A stretch of DNA of 64,000 nucleotides. Source: Bubalus kerabau. Lineage: Eukaryota > Chordata > Mammalia > Artiodactyla > Bovidae. The translations under genes were made by a program, and so were the position numbers. Within the stretch, counting starts at the first letter, position 1, and each line of letters opens with the position of its first letter. The stretch is from positions 43,586,501 to 43,650,500 of the forward strand of contig NC_073637.1 in NCBI RefSeq assembly GCF_029407905.1, given 5' to 3'. The notes beneath the pieces were generated by a model. It ran no database searches and had not been told where the DNA came from. It worked only from the letters and a program-made list of their open reading frames with translations. Below, one piece after another: positions 10,447-22,138 of the stretch.

Positions 10447-11599
10447 AACAATATATATATGCCTAGAGCAAACATTAAAAGGCTGCTTTTTCCAGAGGCC
10501 TGATTTCAGAGTGATTCTCTGGGGCTTTTGCCAGTGAGGAAGGTTCTTTAAAAATCCTGCAGATCAGGTACACAGTATAACCTTAAATTAAATGATACAT
10601 GCAGTATATCTTTTAATTTGCTAAAACACTTAAGAGTTGATTCTTACAAGCAAAGGTTCATTTACAAAATGGCAGATATTGAACTCAGAGGGAAACTATG
10701 TTGGCTTAAAAACAAAAACCACATATGCCTGAGGAATTTCTGTTTTCACTAAGTTCTCTCTTCATGTGTTAATTGTAGAGTAGGAATTGATTCATATATC
10801 TCTTAAACTTTTTCTTGCCAAATTCCCTTAAGGTGGTTACAGAAAGAGGAGAAATATTTATAAGGGAAGATATGGAAAGTGAAAGCAGAACAGGCTTTGC
10901 ATAATATCCTGCTAAACACAAAAAAACAATGGTTAAAAAAATCTTTGTAAACTCAGAGTCATAGATAATGATAAAACAGTAATATCAATGAGACTGATAT
11001 GAGGATCTTGATAGTAATTTTTTTTTCAATAGTGAACCAAAGACAAAGGAGAAATCACACCTGGATACAAATGGATAATTTGACATAACTATCTAAATCA
11101 TTTGCATTTCAGGGAAAAAAAAGTTAATATCAATAACTGACACATTGGTATGCATTATAGATAAGGAAAATAATATCAAAAGGAAAAAAAATCCATTGCA
11201 TGGGCAAGAAAATCTTCCATAAAGAATTTTATCAAAAATATTATGGAAGATAATCTTTAAAGAAGGCCATTCTCTTTCATTAGCAACATGTTGATGCAGT
11301 GTTTAGGAAATTGTTAGTAGAGAAAGATTATTGTCCAATTATTTTGTTGACCCATTCCCTGCCTTTAATACAGATTTTTTTTTTTTTTTCTTTCTCTCTT
11401 TAGGGAATTGAGATGGAGGGAAAGGTATATTCTCTCCAGTGACTCTCAGGTTATGAATAATGTTTGCAAAGAAAATTAAATTGAGCAAAAATGGAGAGTC
11501 TGCTTAATTTCTTAAGTAGATAGAGTTTCTGCTTAAAGCATGAAAGAATATAGCAGAAAAAGCAAGAATTGCAGCAAAAGAAAGCCGTGACCTCAACTT

Positions 11600-11775
11600 A
11601 TACTGCTGCCCATTACTAACTGCTTGATCATAATCACTGTAACTTTTTCTGAGCCTGTTTAACCAGATGCAAGACCAAGATGAATAATATCTTCTTCAGT
11701 GGCTTCAGGTGAGGATTAAGGGAGACTACATGAAAATACCTGGGATATGTAGTATTCTTAATAAATGTAGTTCCT
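11600..11775 (+). mobile_element. MIR-family SINE relic (probable)
   Basis: The order CTGCTTGATCATAATCACTG, TTCTGAGCCTGTTTAACCAG, GTGAGGATTAAGGGAGA and TTCTTAATAAATGTAG follows the MIR plan (CTCTGAGCCTCAGTTTCC, GAGGATTAAATGAGA, CAATAAATG). It is highly diverged. Confidence 0.6.
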
Positions 11776-13759
11776 TTCTGTATAAAGGAACTAATTTATT
11801 ATTACTTAATTACCTTACTTTTCACACCTCTAGAATATGAAAGCCACTAGGACAGTGGGCCTGCTCAGACTTAGACTTCTTTATAACTATTATTATTACT
11901 TAAATCTAACACAGGGATTTAGAGGCGTTACAAAACAAACAGAGGAAAAGGTCTGAATCAATGTTATTGCTGAACAATTCCAAGCGAACAATTATGTTCA
12001 CTGTGTGGGAAGAGAGAGAGAAGATAAATCAAGTTACAGGTTTGAAAGAGAGAGACCAGAAACTGTATCTGTTCAGCAACTGCCCCATTTCAAGTCAATT
12101 GTCTGCATCTTCACCCCTTTCTATGCACAAAAGCGCCCCTTAACCATTGCTCATAGGGTCAGGGTGTGTACTCAGCACTTAATTTATATACAAACAGTTC
12201 TCAGACTGATAAGCCTGGCCAAAGAAGATGATCCAGGCAATCCTAACTTTCTTAGGTCTCTGAATCAAGCCTCTGAGTCCTGAGAGATTATGGGTTATAT
12301 GTAGATAACACAGACTCCCACCCCTAGTTGAGTGGCAGTCTCAGGGAAAGGAAGAATGCTAAAGTTGGGAGGCAAAATCAGCCTACTCTTTGTACTTATT
12401 GGTTTAAGTTGCAACTTGAACATGAATTTGTTAAAAGAAGAAAGCAAAGCAAAAGAAGAAGAAAGAAAAAAGGGAAAAAAATATCCTCTTTAAATAAATA
12501 AATTAATAGTTCATGTGGGTAGCATACTATTTTTCTCAATGTGTGATTCATAAAGGAAAATATTCTGAATTATGCACACAATAAAATGTGGTGAGGGTTT
12601 TAGAAAAGCCCATATTTTGTGTGGAAATTAAATATAGGCACTGGGAAAGCCCTGCCTGTGTACACAAAGACGGCCTGCCTGCGTGGGGAACATATGGAAC
12701 TTATTTCATCTTCTGTAAACTACACAGGACTTTCGGCGACATCTCTTATGCAGCCAGTGAGCACAAGAGATGTGTGGCTGCCACTGTGCCTGTCAGCATC
12801 TCTTCCAGTGTTACACTGAAAACTGACAAAGACCCACAACACATCCAGGGGTGTGATGCAACTGAATGAACTCCAGGAAATTCAGAGAGCCGATTACCAG
12901 AAAAGGGCTGCATAGACAATGACTGCTAATCGAACCCACTTGAAGTTTTCCATCAGTTCCATCACCAAGAGCCTCAGAGACTGAGAATGTCATACAGTCT
13001 TGCCTTCCTTCTCATTTGTAGCCTGGTGAGGTTTTCTATGAAAGTCACTGCATTAGAAGTGCTAGTAAAAGTGTGTGAGGTTTCTACCTGAAATATTCTT
13101 GGCACCTTATACATTAAAAGCGAGTACAAATAAAACTCCATGATCTGGCTAAATCATTCTCTTTAGAATTCTTATTGAAAGGATAAACAAATAATTCTGA
13201 AAAAATAGCCATTATAAACAAAGTTAAAGATAAATGTTGCCAGCAGAGTTAACTACTTCACGGATATTACCTTTTTCTTTTTAAAGAAAGGAGAATAAGT
13301 AATTTGGAAGGAATCAAGATACAAGATGCAACTTTGATTCCTCAAATTAACATGAAACCAGTAATTACTAAATGTGGTAATCTCCTTACTGAGCTCAAGC
13401 CCACTTCCCACCCACAAATCAGTTCCCTTTTTGATTGACTCAGTAGAAGGGCCAAGAATTGCATAGATAAAATCCCTCTGGGGCACTGTTAAGGTACATC
13501 ATTTTAAAAGAACAGCATGTACTTATGCAACCTAAATTCATTCTTATAATAACATTCTGACCACAAAAACATTTTAGTCCCCAGATATGTCAATTCAGCA
13601 TTTTTTACCAAATTCACACAAGCAGTAAAACTAGAAAGAAGGGTACCTAACTCTGAGTTTATCAAAAACTTAGCCAAATATTAATAATACTTAAGGAAAG
13701 TATAGAAGTAGGAACATAACATTAAGATCAAAATCTCTGCAGTTACAAGATTCAATTTT

Positions 13760-13905
13760 TGGCCTTCAGACAGATATGTGACTTTAAACACTTTAGTTAA
13801 TTTCTCTGGGTTTCCTTTCCCTCATCTGTCAATGGAATAATCAGACCACAGTGAGAGTTGCATGAGGTAAGACATGCAGTACTCACTTGTGCTTGGAATT
13901 GTGTT
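13760..13905 (+). mobile_element. MIR-family SINE relic (probable)
   Basis: TATGTGACTTTAAACACTTTAG, then TTTCTCTGGGTTTCCTTTCC, CTCATCTGTCAATGG and GAGAGTTGCATGAGGTAA follow the MIR order. It is diverged and sits just left of a BOV-A2 insertion. Confidence 0.6.
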
Positions 13906-13924
13906 GGGCTACAGAATAAATATC

Positions 13925-14202
13925 GAAGGCAATGGCACCCCACTCCAGTACTCTTGCCTGGAAAACCCCTGGAGGAGTGGAGGAGCCTGATAGGCTGCAG
14001 TCCATGGGGTCGTGAAGAGTCTGACACAACTGAGTGACTTCACTTTCAGTTTTCACTTTTATGCATTGGAGAAGGTAATGGCAACCCACTCCAGTGTTCT
14101 TGCCTGGAGAATCCCAGGGACAGGGGAACCTGGTAGGCTGCCGTCTATGGGGTTGCACAGAGTCGGACACGACTGAAACTACTTAGCAGCAGCAGCAACA
14201 AC
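13925..14202 (+). mobile_element. BOV-A2 SINE (dimeric)
   Basis: Two BovB-tail-like units, each starting GGCAATGGCA(C/A)CCCACTCCAGT, are joined by TTTCACTTTTATGCATTGGAG and end in ACTTAGCAGCAGCAGC. The flanks AGAATAAATATC (13913-13924) and AGAGTAAACATC (14203-14214) form a 12-bp target duplication with two differences. Confidence 0.93.
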
Positions 14203-15489
14203 AGAGTAAACATCAGCCACACAGATATTTTTAACTATAAAAGTGAACTGAAATATTCAGTGATAAATACACAAGAGATTTGCAATACATAATACAAAAA
14301 AAACTGACTTCAGTGTCTCATTACTGTTGTTTACTGATTACATGTTGAAATGATAAAATCTTGGATATATTGAATTAAAGTATGTTATTACAATTAATTT
14401 CATATTTTTCTTTTTAATATGCATACTACAAACTGAAAAATTACATAGCTCTTACTTATTAGAATTATATTTGACAGTGTCAACAGAGAACAAATTAAGT
14501 GCTTAATGAAGACTAAATAAATAAGCATTATAATTTTGACTTTTATTATATTTGCAAAAGATAGGCAAAATTAAACTATACAGAATAGGAAGGGAAGGCT
14601 CATTTGTACTTTTTGCCTTAAATATTTAACAAATAAACAGGCAAAAAAATAAGAAAATGTTAGTTTAAAAGCTGTCTTCAGTTTGTACAAATTCATATGA
14701 GAGAAAAGCCACAATCGACTTAGAGACGGAAATTTTTACCTTTTAGGCAAATGCTGAGAACAAAAATATTAAATGGATCACATGGTTTTGAAAAGCAAAT
14801 TTTTCTGTGGAGAGTCTAGTCGAATAGGTTTAAACAAAACAGTTCATTCACTTCGCAGAGCAATTTGCCAAGTCCAGTGCTTCTTCCCCAGGAGGGTCGG
14901 GAGAAGAGGACTAACAGAGGAGTCGGAGCTGAAGGAAACGAATCTCTAAGGAGAAAAAGAAGAGGAGAAGACTGCAGCAGCCAGTACTTAAGATACCAAG
15001 AGCAAAATAATCCATCAGGGTAAAGAAGGGTCAGTGACTCCTTTAATAACGATCAATATTCAATTTGAAATTTTCTATCTAATGTGTGTTTTTAAAATTC
15101 TACTCTAAATCATCATCAGAAATCTGTTTAACAGAAAAGCCTGGTGCTTCTGTTGCTTTATGAGAGGAAGCAAAGTGGGAGGTCCTTGAGGGTGAAGATG
15201 TTTACTTGATGCCTAAGAGATACAGAAAGCTAGTCAATATCAAAGATCGTGAATTTGTCAGAAGCAGGAAATCAGAGTGAGACATGCCAAGAACAAGTAT
15301 AATCTTTTGGAGAATAAGTGGTGCTAAGTGGTCCCCATCATACTAGGACTTAATTTTCAATCTGTTTAATGAGATATTAAAAGAAAATTGACTTCAGATG
15401 AGTGAAAGAGACAGGGCTTCTGGAGAACTAGCAATTAAATTATATTTACTCATGCATTTAGACAAGGAATTTCAGGAGTACAATTAGCG

Positions 15490-15716
15490 GACATTTATAT
15501 ATTGAATACTTTACAGATTGCAAAACTTTTTCAAAAGGAGTGTCTGGTTTGATCCTTGGAATAGAGGAGGGGATTATTATTTTCCCCATTTTAAAGATAA
15601 TGAAATAAACTCAAAAAGACTAAATAACAGAGGCAAGATTGCTCATCCATAATGTAGCAGAAATGGGTATCCTGATCTTCAGAAGGTAAATCTCATGTTC
15701 TTACACCTCTGTATAT
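15490..15716 (+). mobile_element. MIR-family SINE relic (probable)
   Basis: TATTATTTTCCCCATTTTAAAGATAATGAAAT with downstream GAGGCAAGATTGCTCATC corresponds to the MIR core (CCCCATTTTACAGATGAGGAAAC, then TTGCCCAAGGTCAC). Strongly diverged. Confidence 0.6.
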
Positions 15717-15872
15717 AATATATGCATGATTCTCTTCTATTTGTCCTTGTAATTATGATAAAATCTTTTTTCCTGTTGCTATATATTTTTTTACCCCTCA
15801 GTTGGAATCAATAGTACTCACCTTATTAGATAGTGGTGGTGACGATGAAATTGTTGATAATGAGCATCAGTT

Positions 15873-15911
15873 TCATCATCATCATGATCACCATCATCAT
15901 CATAAATATCA
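15873..15911. repeat. Imperfect CAT/ATC trinucleotide tract
   Basis: TTTCATCATCATCATGATCACC followed by ATCATCATCATAAATATC; an interrupted CAT repeat. Confidence 0.85.
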
Positions 15912-16365
15912 TCAAAAAAACTCATTTTAAATGATCAGCAATTTTGAGGTTCTAATACTCCTATTAAAATAGGTATTGCTATTCTCAATAACGGAAACAT
16001 TAAATGTAGTTCAATTAAATGAGATTCAAATGCAGCTTCAAATATTATCATTACATTGTTGAATTTAAAGACATTCATTCAAGCAACAGTTTTGTGCAAA
16101 TTCTAAGCATTACAAATTCTCTGTGCTAGGAATAGTGTTACATGCCTATAAGAGAGAACAGAAACAGGAATCTGAAAAAGCCTCAAAATACTCATAGTCT
16201 AGTTATAGGTAGACACATGAAAAGCATAGCAGATAGTGGTCATTACTGTCAGAAAAGATGAATAAAAGTTATTCTGAGTCATTAGCCCTTATCAATGTTT
16301 ATCTGTGGAATAACATCTTCTTTCATAAGAGGGAAAACGTATCTCCTAATATATTTAATTGGCAA

Positions 16366-16550
16366 GTGAACATGAAAGTCACTCAGTCATGTTCAACTCT
16401 TTGTGACCTAGTCCATGGAATTCTCCAGGCCAGAATACTGGAGTGGGTAGCCTTTCCCTTTTCCAGGGCATCCTCCCAACCCAGGGATCAAACCCAGGTC
16501 TCCCACATTGCAGGCGGGTTCTTTACCAGCTGAGCCACCAGGGAAGCCCT
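16366..16550 (-). mobile_element. Bov-tA SINE with target duplication
   Basis: A complete minus-strand copy from AAGTCACTCAGTCATGTTC to GAGCCACCAGGGAAGCCC, flanked by TTAATTGGCAA (16355-16365) and TTGATTGGCAA (16551-16561), a target duplication with one difference. Part of the tail is deleted at TGACCTAGTCCATGG. Confidence 0.92.
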
Positions 16551-18297
16551 TTGATTGGCAAATGTAGTCTAAATGTGAGATGCATTTCACTTTCTTTCTT
16601 CCTCTCCTTGAAAGAAATAGTCATCAATTTAAACATCAAGCTGGTCAATTCTGTGTTTACATTTGACATTTTGGGTGGTGATTGCATGGCTAATTTTATT
16701 TTTTGCACACTTGATTTATTATTTTATTTTTTGGAATTATCTAAGGGGAAAAAATCATTAAGCTACTTAAAAATAAGGAATAAGAAGGAATTCCCAAATT
16801 GAAAACATAAATATGTTGGAGTAATTGCTGTTAGGGAGATTATAGAATTAAGTGATGAGAGCATTTGGAATCAGAGCTAAATTAAAATTCTGGCCCTGCT
16901 ACTAGGCACACAAATTTTGTCAAATTACTAAACTTCCAGAGACTTAGTTACCTTCTCAGTAAAAGAGAAGAAAATAATACTTTTTCAGCATGCTATATTA
17001 AGACCTAAATAAAACTGTGTTTATAAATATCATGTAATATACACTACAGATAATATAATATATAATATATAATAACAAATTCTTATTTATTACAGAACAT
17101 CCAGGTTGAAAAAGCTCCCTGGAGTTACTAAGGGTATTAAAATTACATTAAATATCTTAAGCTCATTTAAAATATGAAAATATCCTAATACTTGGAATAA
17201 GCATGCTCGAAAAGTATTTCTTTGTTCCTTCTTAACTCCATCATTTTTCTTTATTTTGACAGTGAGACATGATCCTATTTCATTGGGTTTTTTACTCAAT
17301 CAAGTACTGTGTGTGTCTCTTCTCCATGTATGGATAAAAACAGCCCTTCTGCAACATGTGTAATTTGTAAGAATGCAATAAATGCCTCCAAAAAACACAA
17401 TCTGGACCATCACCACAAAATAAAAGCATTGTAGCTAACTATGCACAGAACCCACTAAACTAAAAGCAGCCCTTGCAAAACAAACCATTCTTTTCTTAAG
17501 CAATCAGTGCAAATTGCAAAAGCAACAAACATTTTAGCCACAGATGAAGGAGCCACAGACAGTCCGCAAAAGCCTCATGTGAAATTGCCACATATTATAG
17601 AACTAGAAGAAACCATTTGTTGGTGGTAAGTGGTGACTGCATCAGAATATTCTAAGAGATACTTAGAACTCTCAAATGCATGAAAACCTATCTGAGTTGA
17701 CATTTTACTAGGACAATAAGGTATTCCCATAGGGTAGAGTCTAGAATTAAACCTATTTAATTTTGAAGTATACCATTGAGAAGTTGTGAATCTTAACAAA
17801 AGAAGGAAAGGCATATTATTAAAAAATGTAAAAACATTGCCAAGAAATTGGCCACAATTACGTATTTAAAAGATATTCAAAAATACCTGCTCTAGAATCT
17901 GCTGTGACAATAAGCCCAGAAGACTCTAAGTGATGATGTTATGAATCTTTTACAATGATTCTAGGTGTTAGGGGAATCAAGTCCAAATTTTCAGGGAATC
18001 ATGTAAAAATTTGACATGAATGCTGAACAAATCTTGGAAGAAATGTGGATAAAGCTCTGAAAAATTGCTATTTGAATTTAAAGCAATTTTCTTTTAAAGA
18101 CAACAAAACCTAAGATAGAAATCCATGAGAATGCTCAAATTAGCATAATTTGGTAAATAATATCATGTTCATGTATGTCAACATTGTGAAAAATAGCACA
18201 ATCCTTGTTATAAATGGAGTTTTATTTTAACATGAAACGCAAAGCCTGGTTTTCTTTGGCACTCATACATTGTCTCCATAGAATTCAGAATTTCTCC
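16551..18297. other. Mostly unassigned sequence
   Basis: No gene recognised. A possible MIR3-like relic lies at 16860-16990 (GAATCAGAGCTAAATTAAAATTC, CTAAACTTCCAGAGACTTAG). TA-rich runs occur near 17040-17070. Confidence 0.4.
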
Positions 18298-18617
18298 TAC
18301 TGTCAGTCACCAAATGGTGCCTGACTCTTTGTGACCCCCATGGACTGCAGGCAGCATGCCAGGCTTCTCTGTCCTTCACTATTTCCCCAGAGTTGGCTCA
18401 AACTCATGTCCATTAGGTCAATGATGCTATTCAACCATCTCATCCTCTGTCGCCCCCTTCTCCTCCTGCCCTCAATCTTTCCCAAGCATTAGGGTCATTC
18501 TCGAAACTGGAGTGGATAGCCATTCCCTTCTCCGGGGATCTTCCCAACCCAGGGATCAAACCCAGGTTTCCTACATTGCAAGCATATCTTTACCATCTGA
18601 GTCACCAAGGAAAGCCT
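18298..18617 (-). mobile_element. Chimera: Bov-tA head joined to BovB 3' tail
   Basis: On the minus strand a tRNA-derived Bov-tA head (18617 to about 18505, GACTCAGATGGTAAAG to GGGAATGGCTATCCACTCCAGT) runs directly into a BovB 3' end (about 18500 to 18298, ACCCTAATGCTTGGGAAAGA, AGAGGATGAGATGG, GACATGAGTTTGAGCC, GGTCACAAAGAGTC). The BovB part is longer than the tail normally carried by Bov-tA. It may be a template-switch product or two abutting truncated insertions; no clear outer target duplication was found. Confidence 0.8.
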
Positions 18618-19125
18618 TACATTCACCTAGTCTCTGTCAAATTCTCACTCTGGCTTCCTGAGGATGTTAGATATACCAAGCTAAGTGTCTTTATTTCCTT
18701 TTCAAAGATGAAAGGAGAGAGACTGAGAGACTTACCTAAGGTTTGCCTAAAATTTAAAGGACAACAAAGTAAGGGGTTCAGAGAAAGACCTGGACCAAAA
18801 ATACTACTGTTAAACATATTGACAGTGACATGGATAAAACCAACCATATTCTGTGCTTATGTGGAAAGCAGAAGTTTACTGATCAAGTCCCATATTCCAG
18901 GTTAAGAGGGTTAAGAGAGACACAGTATGTGCACACACATACACACCTTTCTTACGGCACACTGATCTTAAGGTGTTAAAATGATTAGTACTATCATGCA
19001 TTGTTTTTCCTCTGATGCGCCCTTTAAAATGTATCTCAACTATAGTTGCTATAGTTTGTCGTGAAATGTTTCTTTTCCGGAGTAATGAACTATAAACATC
19101 TTATAGTATCTTCATAACATTGAAG
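18618..19125. other. Unassigned; possible MIR relic
   Basis: No gene. TATTTCCTTTTCAAAGATG and GAGAGACTTACCTAAGG near 18690-18740 are reminiscent of the MIR core but weak. A short CA-rich tract lies near 18928-18946. Confidence 0.35.
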
Positions 19126-19183
19126 GACCTGGGCCTCTTGCATCACAGGAAGATTCTTTACTATCTGAGCCACAAGGAAAGCC
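19126..19183 (-). mobile_element. Bov-tA head fragment
   Basis: Only the tRNA-like head survives: CCTGGGCCTCTTGCATCAC, AAGATTCTTTACTATCTGAG and CCACAAGGAAAGCC on the plus strand correspond to the antisense of the SINE head. Confidence 0.75.
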
Positions 19184-21119
19184 TGCATTAAAGAACATGG
19201 TGCATTCTACATGGTGACTATTTACTATTAATGTATATCTTGTGTTTTATATAACATACAGTTGCTTAACAAAAGAATCTAAGCATCAAGATAATGATGA
19301 TTTCCCCAAATGATATTTAGTTGAATTTTCAGAAAGACGTGATGAATTCCTATTTAAGTATAATCTTTACCTGGACTAACCAAGATACACTAGGCATTAA
19401 GTATTGAGAGTGTTTAATTTTTACCCAGCAGTAGTTTTATAAACTCCCCATAGTGTTTAGTACTAGGAAACTTAGAGATAAGTGGAGGTACTTTTTATGC
19501 ACCTGTGTATTATGTGATAGGTAAAGATGAATAAGTAAAGACAGAAAAGGGACTCTGAACTCTAAACTGGTAACCAGAAGAATTTCAGGCTAACTTCTTG
19601 TATGCCCACATCTCAATCAGTTGGTATGATGACCTTTTCTAATAACTGCCTCATTTATAAACGCAGAACTTACTTCCCAGGAGAGAAGTATTTACTGTCA
19701 TGAGCACATGTGAGTACACACACCACTTTACTGTTGAGTACTCTGAATTATAAAGAAGGCAATTGCCATGCATGAAGCCTCAACTTTCCCATTTTCTGAG
19801 TTTTTTAGAAAGACAAAGAAAAGGAAGATTTTGTTAGAGGAGCCAAAATTCCATAGCCCTCTTGTAAGCTGCTTGTTGTGTTTGGATAAGGGGTAAAATG
19901 ACCAGAAAAGAGCTGGGATTAGCAGAGTATTTTATTATACCTAAGAACACATGCCCAACTTCATCCCAGTTTCTCTAAAAGTTTCCAAATGGACAAAATA
20001 ACAAGGCGTGACAAGGAACAATAAACATGCTAACGTTTTACTACAACCACACCTTCATAACCTGTGTATTACCCTGGCACGGCTGTCAGTACTGAAATAG
20101 CTCAAGAATAAGGATGAGGAAGAGGAGGAGATGGAAAAGAAGGTACAACAGCTGTTATGAAAGTCAGGATGTTCCAAATTGCATGAACTAGGAAAACTCA
20201 GAAAGATACACCTTGTCACTATAATTTTCAGAGCATACTTAATAAATTAAGGAACAAAGAACCCTAATCACAAACACCATTTTCAGATAGAGCACATTCT
20301 TACTTGTAGAAGGCAGTCTGCTGTGTTTGATGGAGTAATTAGAATTAAATGAAAAATCCCCAATCTGAAAATGTCATTAGAAAATACTCATTGTCAGACC
20401 TGAGAGTTTTATAATAAATGTTGTTTTCTTTTGCATAATGCTTAGTGATTACCAACTTACTTTACTTTTAATAGATTTCCTTTGGTGTGTTGTGTGTTTA
20501 TAAGTAAGCAAGCTGATGTTATTCATTTGGGCTGTTCCTTGCAGAGACTTCAAAGCTATTCTTAATCTCCACAATGTGCAGCACACCATTCTAAAATAGT
20601 TGCATCAATTTAACAAATTTTGGTCAATGTTATGTTAGTGATCTTGCTTTGAAGTCTATCATGTATTAATTGTCTGTTTTGATATTTCTGATTCTCTGTC
20701 TCTTTCTTTCTCTCTTTCTCTCCAATGAAGCTGTGCTGTAAGTCAGGCATGTAAGTTTGAGGGACAAATTTCCTGAGTAACCCAATTGTTAGATTCAGAA
20801 ATATCAGTTTGGAAGGGATTGTCAAACCTTCATTTATAAATGACAGTATTCTGCAAAAGGAATTCTAACAAGACACAAAGAACCTAAAAGTTCACATGCG
20901 ATACAAACCAAAATAAACTTTAAATAATCATGCAATAGAAAGCAATAAGAAAGAACCAAAAGTAAAATCAATTGGACTTAGATATTTAGAGAAAATGCTC
21001 AGAAATAACAATAAATGTGTGAAAATGGTTCAGGTTTGTAGGGATCAAAAAATAAAATCAGAAACTACAGCCTAAAGATTTTTTGATTTAGAATGGCAAA
21101 ATCAGAATGATGGTGATCT
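19184..21119. other. Unassigned AT-rich sequence
   Basis: No gene or repeat family recognised. A pyrimidine-rich CTCTGTCTCTTTCTTTCTCT tract is at 20693-20722. Confidence 0.45.
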
Positions 21120-21580
21120 CACATGTTATATTGATAGAGATATAAATGAGTACAATATTTTGGAAGGGAAATCAGTATGACTACTTGAAGCAACAATTTT
21201 ATTTTAGGAATTCATCATGCGGGAATACCTTCCTGATGGGAAAAGTGAGAGATTTTTAAGATATGTTGCTGCTACAGCATTGTTTGTGATAGAAATACAT
21301 TGAATAATCTAAATGTCCATTAACAGATGACTGATTAGATAAATTATGGCACATCTACCTAGTTCAGGATTAGAAAAAAAATTATACCCTGGCACACAAC
21401 AGAGATTCAAAAAATTGTGATTATCTAGAGGGAAAAAAGAATAATAGATGTGAATGAGAGTTGAACACAGCATTGCTTTTGTAACTCACACTATACTGGC
21501 TATGGAATGATTAAATGAGACCAGGTCTTGAGCCTCACATACAAAAAAAAAAAAGAAAAGAAAAAAAATTATATTTATAC
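21120..21580 (+). mobile_element. Old L1 (L1ME-like) 3' remnant
   Basis: CAGCATTGTTTGTGATAGAAAT, AATCTAAATGTCCATTAACAG and GATTAGATAAATTATGGCACAT are the conserved ORF2-end words of ancient L1. A-rich sequence follows at 21541-21570. No reading frame survives. Confidence 0.7.
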
Positions 21581-21792
21581 ATATTTTATAATAGCATAGG
21601 CATAAAAATGTCTGTGAAAATAACATACAATACATTTTATAGGGAACAGGACAATTTTTATTATAATAATGCACATATTAAAATTTATGCATATACAATT
21701 AGAAAGTAATATCTTCATAAAAATATTTCAATGTTTTAAATATTTAAATTATGCAAACCAAGTTCTTAGTGGTATCACTTCTGGAGAGAAGA

Positions 21793-21812
21793 ATATATAT
21801 ATATATATATAT
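21793..21812. repeat. (AT)10 microsatellite
   Basis: A perfect AT dinucleotide run of about 20 bp, next to a looser TATG/CATA tract. Confidence 0.9.
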
Positions 21813-21854
21813 GTATTATACACTCACATATATATGTACATGTAGTCACGATAT

Positions 21855-22127
21855 CGGAGAAAGCAATGGCACCCCACTCCAGTACTCTTGCCTGGAAAAT
21901 CCCATGGATGGAGGAGCCTGGTGGGCTACAGTCCATGGGGTCACTAAGAGTCGGACACGACTGAGCGACTTCACTTTCACTTTTCACTTTCATGCATTGG
22001 AGAAGGCAATGGCAACCCACTCCAGTGTTCTTGCCTGGAGAATCCCAGGGACGGGGGAGCCTGGTAGGAGGCCGTCTATGGGGTCGCACAGAGTCGGACA
22101 CGACTGAAGTGACTTAGCAGCAGCAGC
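21855..22127 (+). mobile_element. BOV-A2 SINE (dimeric), well preserved
   Basis: Two units starting GCAATGGCA(C/A)CCCACTCCAGT are linked by CTTTTCACTTTCATGCATTGG and end in GACTTAGCAGCAGCAGC. It is 273 bp long and flanked by AGTCACGATAT (21844-21854) and AGTCACAATAT (22128-22138), an 11-bp target duplication with one difference. The 118-codon and 108-codon frames crossing it are SINE translations. Confidence 0.95.
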
Positions 22128-22138
22128 AGTCACAATAT

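Larger units (their letters stand above)
10447..13924. other. Mostly unassigned sequence with old SINE relics
   Basis: No supported gene. MIR-like relics are listed separately at 11600-11775 and 13760-13905. A moderately G+C-rich block with a few CpGs lies at 12590-13000. A polypurine, A-rich tract is at 12430-12480. Confidence 0.45.
14203..16365. other. Mostly unassigned sequence
   Basis: No gene recognised. It contains a MIR-like relic (15490-15716), a CAT-repeat tract (15873-15911), and a somewhat CpG-richer patch at 14815-14960 (AGTCGAATAGG, CTTCGCAGAG, GGGTCGGGAG, GAGTCGGAGC, AACGAATC). Confidence 0.45.
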
